Source of the DNA: Anaerolineae bacterium
GTDB lineage: Bacteria > Chloroflexota > Anaerolineae > Aggregatilineales > J027
Direction of reading: 5' to 3'
Assembly: GCA_019913005.1 (NCBI GenBank)
Contig: JAIOHL010000252.1
Coordinates: 62,001 to 126,000, forward strand
DNA: 64,000 bases
A program made the position numbers and the translations under genes. Every line of letters starts with the position of its first letter. Position 1 is the stretch's first letter. Positions 58,068 through 64,000 of the stretch are shown piece after piece. The notes beneath the pieces were generated by a model. The model ran no database searches. It was not told the DNA's origin and saw only the letters and a program-made list of their open reading frames with translations.

Positions 58068-59914
58068 TGCAAAGTCGTCTCACTCGGTTACTGGCAATCG
58101 TTATTGTGTTGGGCGTTGGACTAATGCTGTTAGTGGCGTGTACGGATAATGCCACCCCGACCCGCCCGGTATACCCAACGGAAACCCATATTGCCACACC
58201 TGTCCCACTGCTTTTGACCCCGATTGTCACCGAGCGCCCTTTACCCGGCTTGCCCCCGATGCCTAATGCACAGTCAAGCAAGATACTGGCTCAACGTGGT
58301 AGCCGCTTGGTAATAGCCAACTCTGAAAGCGACAGCATTACCCTACTCGAAGATGGGACAGTGCAAGCGGAGATTCTCGTGGGGGATGACCCACGCACCG
58401 TCGCCATTACCCCGGATGGCAAAACGGCATGGGTGACACTGCGCGGGGAAAACGCGGTGGCGATGGTAAATCTCGAAACGACCCAACGTGAAGCAGTCAT
58501 CCCAATTGGGCACATGCCCTATGGGGTGGTGGTGGATGAGCGGCGGGCCTATATCACTTGTTTTGGTGATGGTCAGGTGGTGGTAGTGGATTTGGCCTCC
58601 CAGACCATTTTGTATCAAGTCAAAGTGCCCGAATTTCCGGCAGGGTTGGCGCTGAGTGGGGAATGGTTGCTCGTCAGCCATTTTTATACCGGGCAGGTCA
58701 CCGCCCTAAATGTTCAGCGTACCCCCGTTATGATTGGTACAGTTACGGTGGATGTTGGCGGGAATATCGCGCAATCGCTGATTTTGACACCGGATGGGAC
58801 ACGGGCCTATTTGCCTATGACCCGCACCGGATTGTCGCTCATCTCGCTTCAATATATGCAAGATTGGTTTCCAGTTGTTGCGATTCTTGATTTGGCGACC
58901 ATGCAGGCGGATCGGGATGGACGGTTGGCCCTGTCGAGCGTCGAAGGCAGTAATATGCCATTTGATGCTGCGTTTACCGCCGATGGAAAATCCCTGCTGG
59001 TGGTACTGGCGGGGAGCGATACGGTGCTGGTGGTGGATTCCGCTACCGGGCATATCCAGCGGCGCATTGTGGTGGGGGCGAATCCACGTGGGATTTTGAT
59101 TCAAGGCAATCAGGCGGTTATCGCAAACGCGCTGGATGGCACGCTGTCGGTGATTGATCTAGATACCTATGCTGTGACCAACAGTATTACAGTCACCAAA
59201 ATCCCCCTATCTCCCGAAATTCTGCGTGGTGCGGTTCTTTTTAACAGCGCCGAATTGCCTGTCATGAGCGACGGGGCGGTTAGCTGTGCGACATGCCATT
59301 TTGATGGCGGCTGCGATCAACGGACATGGATTAATTTCCGTAGCGGCCCACGCAATACGCTGGCGCTGGGTGGGGCATCCGATTTACCCCCCTATAATTG
59401 GGCAGGCGAAATGGCGGAACTTCAGGACACCATCGAAGATCACATCCGTATGGTGATGCTAGGGGATGGTTTGGTACGTGGTGACTTCGACCCCCTGATT
59501 GACCGGATAGATGCAGGGCGTTCGGCGGATTTGGACGCGCTGGTGGCCTATGTATCCACCTTTGAGGCATGGCAAAGCCCCTATCGTAATCCGGATGGGA
59601 CGCTGACTGAATCGGCCCAACGCGGAATGCAGATTTTTATGAGTGGTTCGCCGGGGTGTAGTTGCCATTTGCCGCCGTTGTATACCGATCAACAGCAGCA
59701 CGACCTTGCCAACACCACCTTTTCATTAGAGTCATATGGGGCATTTGACACCCCATCTTTATATGGACTGTGGGCAACCGCTCCCTATTTACATGACGGG
59801 GTTGTGATGACGCTGGAAGAACTGTTGACACGTACTGACCCGGTACACAGTGTTGCCGACGACCTAACGCCGCAACAACTCATTGATCTCATCGCATTTT
59901 TGAAATCTTTGTAG
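58067..59914 (+). CDS. Lipoprotein: YVTN-type beta-propeller fused to di-haem cytochrome c
   Basis: A 615-residue lipoprotein (lipobox LLVAC, lipidated Cys about residue 25). Residues 75-390 form a YVTN-like propeller (DPRTVAITPDGKTAWVTLRGENAVAMVNLETTQ, MPYGVVVDERRAYITCFGDGQVVVVDL, FDAAFTADGKSLLVVLAGSDTVLVVDS). The C-terminal third is di-haem cytochrome c/MauG-like: a canonical CATCH at SCATCHFDGGCD and a second site SPGCSCHLPP, which has only one residue between the cysteines (CxCH). The end YGAFDTPSLYGLWATAPYLHDGVVMTLEELL is the family closing segment. ATG 58067 shares one base with the upstream stop; GGAGG is 8 bases before. Likely extracellular electron transfer or oxidase activity. Confidence 0.9.
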   Translation: MQSRLTRLLAIVIVLGVGLMLLVACTDNATPTRPVYPTETHIATPVPLLLTPIVTERPLPGLPPMPNAQSSKILAQRGSRLVIANSESDSITLLEDGTVQAEILVGDDPRTVAITPDGKTAWVTLRGENAVAMVNLETTQREAVIPIGHMPYGVVVDERRAYITCFGDGQVVVVDLASQTILYQVKVPEFPAGLALSGEWLLVSHFYTGQVTALNVQRTPVMIGTVTVDVGGNIAQSLILTPDGTRAYLPMTRTGLSLISLQYMQDWFPVVAILDLATMQADRDGRLALSSVEGSNMPFDAAFTADGKSLLVVLAGSDTVLVVDSATGHIQRRIVVGANPRGILIQGNQAVIANALDGTLSVIDLDTYAVTNSITVTKIPLSPEILRGAVLFNSAELPVMSDGAVSCATCHFDGGCDQRTWINFRSGPRNTLALGGASDLPPYNWAGEMAELQDTIEDHIRMVMLGDGLVRGDFDPLIDRIDAGRSADLDALVAYVSTFEAWQSPYRNPDGTLTESAQRGMQIFMSGSPGCSCHLPPLYTDQQQHDLANTTFSLESYGAFDTPSLYGLWATAPYLHDGVVMTLEELLTRTDPVHSVADDLTPQQLIDLIAFLKSL

Positions 59915-59921
59915 GGACAGA

Positions 59922-62036
59922 ATGATGAAACGAGCCTTACTTATTGTCGTGCTACTTCTCCTAAGTGTGATGCCACTCTCCGCACAAACGGGTTCCCCGA
60001 CAGGCGGACAGCCATGGGACTTACGTTATACCGAACAACGGGGCGAATTTGTGTTTTATGACCTTCCGGCGGGGGCATCTACCACAGGCAAGCCAGTAGA
60101 CATGGGCGATTTTGATGGAAACGGCTGCGGCGATCTTGCCATCACCGGGCAAAATTCTTCCCATCCGTTAGGCGAATGGCGCGGTAGTGTGGGTCATGTG
60201 CGTGTTCTGATGAATGTTTGCCAGATTGCGGGTCGGATGCCTGTTGACCAAACCATTGCGGGCCAGAATTTTTTCACCATCTTTGGGGCTTATGCGGGTG
60301 ATATGGCGGGGACGGAAACCTACGTGGCAGATTTTAACGCCGATGGTTATGACGATTTGCTGCTGACGGCCCAAAACAATGACGGACTGAATCAAAATAT
60401 GTCGAATGCGGGCGCGGCGTATGTGCTGTTTGGAAATCCCAACATGGCCTCGCGCACCGATATTGATTTGTTAAACCCACCCGCCGATGTCATCGCGTTT
60501 TATGGGGCTTATGCCGAAGATCGGTTGGGATTGTGGGTCGAGGGCGGAGATTTTGACGGCGATGGCTTTCATGATTTGCTGATTGGGGCGAATCAAGCAG
60601 ATGGCGTTGATAACAGCCGGAGCAATGCGGGTGAGGTGTGGGTCATTTATGGCGCGGCGGATATGGTGGGCAAGTACGGTCAATTTACGGATTTGAGTAA
60701 CCCGCCAAGCGATGCGACCCGCATCATCGGTGCGGATTTCGATGATTTGCTTGGTTCGTGTGTCTGGGGAGATGATTTCGACGGGGACGGTATGGATGAT
60801 ATTGTGGCGGGGGCAGGCTTATGGCGAGCCTCTAGCGGTGTCGGCGGGTTATCTTTTGGCGGGGGGGATGGCCCAGCCAATACCCGTTACAACGCGGGTG
60901 AGGCTTATGTCATTTTTGGGACGCCGGGCCTTAAGGGGCAAACGATTGACTTGGCAACCCTATTGGATGAATTCGGAGCGCCGATTGATGAGCGTATCAC
61001 GGTGATCTATGGGGCGAACTCAAATGACCTGCTCGGCGAAGAAATCGCAGCGGGGGATATGGATGGGGATGACCGCAAAGACCTTATCCTCGGCACACTG
61101 GTTGGTGACGGGGCGGATAATAATCTCGATGAGGCAGGCGAGGCATGGATTATCTATACGCATGATCGGTTTCGCGGCAAGATGTTTGACCTTGCCGATG
61201 TAGACCCCGCCCGCGCGATTGTGATTTACCCCGATCAAGCGGATGGTAAAGCCGGGGACACTTTACGCGCTGGGGATTTGGATAGAGATGGCGTGGATGA
61301 CTTGTTTTATGGCGCACCCGATTACGACCCAATTGGCTATTCGGGGCAGATGCGCCCCAACGCGGGTTTGATGGCCGTCATTTTTGGTCAAGTAGGCGGC
61401 CTCCCCAACGACAATGGACGCATTATGCTGTTTAGCCCTCCGGCGGGCCTGCGTGTGAAATACATCATCGGGGCGGATGATAATGACATGATGCCCTACG
61501 CGATGGCGCTGGGGGATTTGGATGGCGATGGTGTGCTTGACATTATCCCGAATGCGATGGGCGGGGATGGCTCGAATAACGATCAAATCAATGCGGGCGA
61601 AATCTATGCCATCAGCGGGGCGGAATTTTTATCACCGAACCATGTTTATACAGGGACTGGGCCAGAACCTACCCCGACCATTATACCTACTCAACTTCCA
61701 ACCAATACGCCTGTTGAGGGTGCGCCATTGGCGGTTTCTACAACGGGGGATTGGATGGCGGGTAAAGGTTATTATGATGAAACCTGCGCGGGGTGTCATG
61801 GCTCTCAGGGCGAAGGCATCGAAGGATTAGGGCTGCGCTTAGTGGATTCGCCACTCATTATGTACGCCTCAGATTTGGAATTGATTATGTTCCTGCGGGT
61901 GGGGCGTCCGGCTGACCATCCCGATAACACATTGGGGGTTTCGATGCCTCCCAGTGGGGGTCGTCCCGATTGGAGCAATGAAATTTTTATGGACATCATC
62001 GCGTATCTGCGGTATCTGCGTGATGAAGCGCAATAG
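59922..62036 (+). CDS. Exported FG-GAP (integrin-alpha-like) propeller fused to C-terminal cytochrome c
   Basis: A 704-residue exported protein. A signal peptide (LLIVVLLLLSVMPLSAQ) is followed by about seven FG-GAP repeats with the Ca-binding 'D-x-D-G-x-G-x-x-D-L' loop (VDMGDFDGNGCGDLAITG, VADFNADGYDDLLLT, EGGDFDGDGFHDLLIGA, WGDDFDGDGMDDIVAGA, AAGDMDGDDRKDLILGT, RAGDLDRDGVDDLFYGA and ALGDLDGDGVLDIIPNA). A Thr/Pro spacer and a mono-haem cytochrome c (CAGCHGSQGEGIEGLG, likely distal Met in GVSMPPSG) close it. Two ATG codons lie in tandem at 59922/59925. It is the fourth gene of the operon. A propeller-cytochrome fusion of this kind next to bc genes is unusual. Confidence 0.9.
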   Translation: MMKRALLIVVLLLLSVMPLSAQTGSPTGGQPWDLRYTEQRGEFVFYDLPAGASTTGKPVDMGDFDGNGCGDLAITGQNSSHPLGEWRGSVGHVRVLMNVCQIAGRMPVDQTIAGQNFFTIFGAYAGDMAGTETYVADFNADGYDDLLLTAQNNDGLNQNMSNAGAAYVLFGNPNMASRTDIDLLNPPADVIAFYGAYAEDRLGLWVEGGDFDGDGFHDLLIGANQADGVDNSRSNAGEVWVIYGAADMVGKYGQFTDLSNPPSDATRIIGADFDDLLGSCVWGDDFDGDGMDDIVAGAGLWRASSGVGGLSFGGGDGPANTRYNAGEAYVIFGTPGLKGQTIDLATLLDEFGAPIDERITVIYGANSNDLLGEEIAAGDMDGDDRKDLILGTLVGDGADNNLDEAGEAWIIYTHDRFRGKMFDLADVDPARAIVIYPDQADGKAGDTLRAGDLDRDGVDDLFYGAPDYDPIGYSGQMRPNAGLMAVIFGQVGGLPNDNGRIMLFSPPAGLRVKYIIGADDNDMMPYAMALGDLDGDGVLDIIPNAMGGDGSNNDQINAGEIYAISGAEFLSPNHVYTGTGPEPTPTIIPTQLPTNTPVEGAPLAVSTTGDWMAGKGYYDETCAGCHGSQGEGIEGLGLRLVDSPLIMYASDLELIMFLRVGRPADHPDNTLGVSMPPSGGRPDWSNEIFMDIIAYLRYLRDEAQ

Positions 62037-62049
62037 TTGAAGAACGCAT

Positions 62050-63375
62050 ATGGCACCGTCTCAACCCAATTTTGTTCACCGAGTCCGCCGCTCCATTCGC
62101 CGCCAAACCTTTTGGGGTGAAACTGATCGTGAGCGAATGCGTCTTGTCACCAGCGATTTAATTCTACATCTGCACCCCCGGACGGTTCCGGCGGCGGCTT
62201 TGCGATGGACATATACCTTTGGATTAGGCGGCCTAGCAATTTTGCTACTGCCTATCATGATTGTCACGGGTATTTTGTTGATGTTTTCGTATACCCCCTC
62301 AACTGATGCCGCCTATACCAGCATCCTCAATTTGGAACAGCATATCTGGTTCGGGCAGTTGATTCGTAATCTACATCATTGGAGTGCCAATTTGCTGCTG
62401 GTAGTGACGGTGCTGCATTTGTTGCGGGTGTTGTATACCGGGGCGTTCCATAAACCGCGTGAATTTAACTGGCAAATTGGTTTGATGTTGTTGGGTCTGG
62501 TGGTTGCTGCCAATTTTACAGGGTATCTCCTGCCCTGGGATCAGTTGGGCTATTGGGCCGTCACGGTCGTAACCAGTCTGATTGATTCGATTCCGCTGAT
62601 TGGCCCGGATTTACGGGTTTGGCTATTGGGCGGCGATCAAGTTAATGAAAATACGCTACATAATTTTTATGTGCTGCATATTATGTTGATTCCACTGGGC
62701 CTGTTGCTGGCTACGTCGTTTCATATTTGGCGCGTCCGCAAAGACGGCATCAGTATTCCCCGCAATTTAAACGACGACCAAATTTCGACGGAGAAACGCA
62801 CCACCATTCCGCATCTCATCAGCCGCGAATTCATTTTTGGCCTAGTGATAGTAACCCTGCTGTTAGCGTGGGCTACTTGGGTGGATGCGCCATTGGGTGC
62901 GAGTGCCAATCCGAATCAACCGCCGAATCCGACCAAAACAGCGTGGTATTTTATGGGGCTTCAAGAGTTTTTGCTGCACATTTACCCCTCGGTTGCTGGC
63001 ATCGCCATTTTGGGCGTGTTAATTATTGCCTTGCTGCTGCTGCCCTACTGGTACGACACCAGCGATTCGACAGGCATTTGGTTTCGCAGTCGCCGTGCCC
63101 GATGGATGTGTGGGGTGAGTGTGCCTGTCGGGGTAGGGATTGCGCTCACCAGCATTTTACTCACCGAAATCTCGATGAGTAGTGGGGCGATGCCTTTAGT
63201 CGCAACGTGGCTGTTGGTGGGGGGGTATTGGTGGTTACTCCGTCGTCGCGGGGCCGAGGTGGGTGAAATCCGTTTGGCGCTTTTTACGCTGATATTCACT
63301 ATTTTCGTGACCTTCACCGTCATTGGGATTGGTTTTCGTGGGGAAGGAATGACATTGAGAGGCCCTTGGGCATGA
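62050..63375 (+). CDS. Cytochrome b/b6-type subunit of a bc complex
   Basis: A 441-residue membrane protein. The four haem-ligand histidines are His109/His123 (RNLHHWSANLL, VLHLLRVLYTG) and His210/His225 (FYVLHIMLIP, SFHIWRVRKDG). The second pair has 14 intervening residues, the b6-type spacing, not 13 as in mitochondrial cytochrome b. The conserved NFTGYLLPWDQLGYWAVTV and a PetD-like part (PNPTKTAWYFMGLQEFLLHIYPS) are fused in one chain, so it is a b6-plus-subunit-IV protein with extra C-terminal helices. It should oxidise quinol and pass electrons to the Rieske protein, whose gene overlaps its stop by 4 bases (ATGA). Confidence 0.97.
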   Translation: MAPSQPNFVHRVRRSIRRQTFWGETDRERMRLVTSDLILHLHPRTVPAAALRWTYTFGLGGLAILLLPIMIVTGILLMFSYTPSTDAAYTSILNLEQHIWFGQLIRNLHHWSANLLLVVTVLHLLRVLYTGAFHKPREFNWQIGLMLLGLVVAANFTGYLLPWDQLGYWAVTVVTSLIDSIPLIGPDLRVWLLGGDQVNENTLHNFYVLHIMLIPLGLLLATSFHIWRVRKDGISIPRNLNDDQISTEKRTTIPHLISREFIFGLVIVTLLLAWATWVDAPLGASANPNQPPNPTKTAWYFMGLQEFLLHIYPSVAGIAILGVLIIALLLLPYWYDTSDSTGIWFRSRRARWMCGVSVPVGVGIALTSILLTEISMSSGAMPLVATWLLVGGYWWLLRRRGAEVGEIRLALFTLIFTIFVTFTVIGIGFRGEGMTLRGPWA

Positions 63376-63845
63376 AACGACGCGATTTTTTGGTGACGAT
63401 TTGGCAGGGCATCGGGGTATTAGCCACTGGCGGAATGGGTTTTATTGGGCTGCGCTATTTGGCTTCACAAAATCGGGAATCTGCTACAGGTGGCATTGTC
63501 ACAGCAGGGTTAGTGGATAATTTTGCCCCCGATACGGTTACGCCTATCCCCGAAGGCAAATGTTATCTCGTGCGGAACTCAACCGGGGGCTTTTTGGCGC
63601 TCTATCGCCAGTGTACCCACCTCAGTTGTATTGTGATCTGGGAGGATGACCAATTCCGCTGTCCTTGTCATGGTTCGGCTTTTACCACAGAGGGTAAGGT
63701 GATTTCCCCCCCCGCACCCCATCCCCTAACGGTGCTTGAAGTACAGATCGAAAATGGGCAGGTGCGAATTGACACCAGCAAACAGATCAAACGTACCAAA
63801 ACAACCGCTGAAGATTTTATATATCCTCCGGAGCAATCAGTGTGA
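63372..63845 (+). CDS. Rieske [2Fe-2S] protein of the bc complex
   Basis: A 157-residue protein. The N-terminus KRRDFLVTIWQGIGVLATGGMGFIGLRYL is a twin-arginine/anchor segment, so the folded protein stays attached to the membrane. The cluster motif is complete: CTHLSC (Cys81, His83, Cys86) and CPCHGS (Cys97, Cys99, His100). Cys81/His83 and Cys97/His100 should bind the cluster, and Cys86/Cys99 form the stabilising disulphide. ATG 63372 overlaps the cytochrome b stop (ATGA). It ends with GTGA, overlapping the start of the next gene, so the order is cytochrome b - Rieske - probable cytochrome c. Confidence 0.97.
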   Translation: MKRRDFLVTIWQGIGVLATGGMGFIGLRYLASQNRESATGGIVTAGLVDNFAPDTVTPIPEGKCYLVRNSTGGFLALYRQCTHLSCIVIWEDDQFRCPCHGSAFTTEGKVISPPAPHPLTVLEVQIENGQVRIDTSKQIKRTKTTAEDFIYPPEQSV

Positions 63846-64000
63846 CTCGCTCAATGAAATGGCTCGGACTGCTGGCAACTGTCGGGATTTTGGTGCTGCT
63901 GGCCTTTAATATTTGGCGCGAACCGACCCGACAAACTGAAGCGCAGGTGGCTTATCGTGCTACCGCGATTGCCGAGGGGACAACGCTTTATGCCTTATAC
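63842..64000 (+). CDS. Membrane-anchored protein, probable cytochrome c (5' end only)
   Basis: Only the first 53 codons are in the window. The start GTG 63842 overlaps the Rieske stop (GTGA). The sequence has a membrane helix (MKWLGLLATVGILVLLAFNIW) and then YRATAIAEGTTLYALY, which looks like the entry 'a..eG..lY...CaxCHG' of a cytochrome c domain, with the CxxCH just past the edge. If so, this is the c-type subunit of the bc complex. The call depends on what follows the window. Confidence 0.6.
   Translation, partial: MTRSMKWLGLLATVGILVLLAFNIWREPTRQTEAQVAYRATAIAEGTTLYALY

Noticed and set aside
1-64000. tRNA, rRNA, insertion-sequence or prophage genes.
   Set aside because: I looked for cloverleaf-like patterns, transposase motifs, terminal inverted repeats and integrase motifs and found nothing convincing. 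A covariance-model scan would be the decisive check for tRNAs.

Overview
The window looks like a chromosomal segment from a member of the Chloroflexota, most likely an uncultured Anaerolineae-type lineage. This is inferred from protein style, not from a marker gene. The signs are Thr-Pro-rich linkers in secreted proteins, lipoproteins ending in a divergent SGNH-like domain, a CdaA/YbbR pair, a GTG/TTG-tolerant start pattern, moderate GC, and a b6-type cytochrome b with Rieske protein and many cytochrome c fusions. I see no rRNA, tRNA, CRISPR array, insertion sequence or integrase. The gene content is mostly housekeeping plus a large surface and secreted complement.

Layout. 1-5.8 kb: the end of a PucR-like regulator, an M29 aminopeptidase, a secreted protein with a Pro-Thr-Tyr linker, a degenerate receiver protein, and the c-di-AMP synthesis pair cdaA-ybbR. 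5.9-10.6 kb: a pseudo-alpha/beta-hydrolase, a PP2C-like membrane protein with a C-terminal propeller, and tsaD. 10.6-14.3 kb: a GlsB-like membrane protein and a minus-strand operon with a cobalamin adenosyltransferase, an XPB-N-like protein, a small unknown protein and an SMI1/KNR4 protein. 14.5-21.6 kb: an MFS exporter, a cytochrome c lipoprotein, a PA14-SH3-LysM protein, a PQ-loop protein, an UlaG-like MBL hydrolase and a Ser/Thr kinase. 21.9-30.8 kb: aconitase with two followers, a NYN nuclease, tandem small paralogues beside an alkyladenine glycosylase, a CBASS-type NUDIX-like protein and two NTR/TIMP-like secreted paralogues.

30.9-37.9 kb holds an L,D-transpeptidase and a methionine module: cobalamin-dependent metH followed by a homocysteine methyltransferase/MTHFR fusion. 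The module is preceded by a SAM-I riboswitch with an intrinsic terminator. The cobalamin adenosyltransferase at 14 kb also belongs to B12 metabolism. 38-47 kb is dominated by one 2314-residue lipoprotein with about 19 cadherin/Ig-like repeats, 14 of which carry a conserved cysteine pair. 47-55 kb: peptide deformylase, an anchored beta-repeat protein, methyltransferases, MscL, a luciferase-like monooxygenase, a beta-helix protein and a GNAT enzyme.

55.2-64 kb is a tightly packed plus-strand operon. In order it encodes a Tat-exported DUF362 protein, a five-CxxCH cytochrome c, a beta-propeller/di-haem cytochrome lipoprotein, an FG-GAP/cytochrome c fusion, a b6-type cytochrome b, a Rieske protein, and the start of another membrane-anchored protein, probably a cytochrome c. 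I read it as a bc-type respiratory complex with unusual extracytoplasmic electron-carrier partners. It is the best candidate here for an undescribed system.
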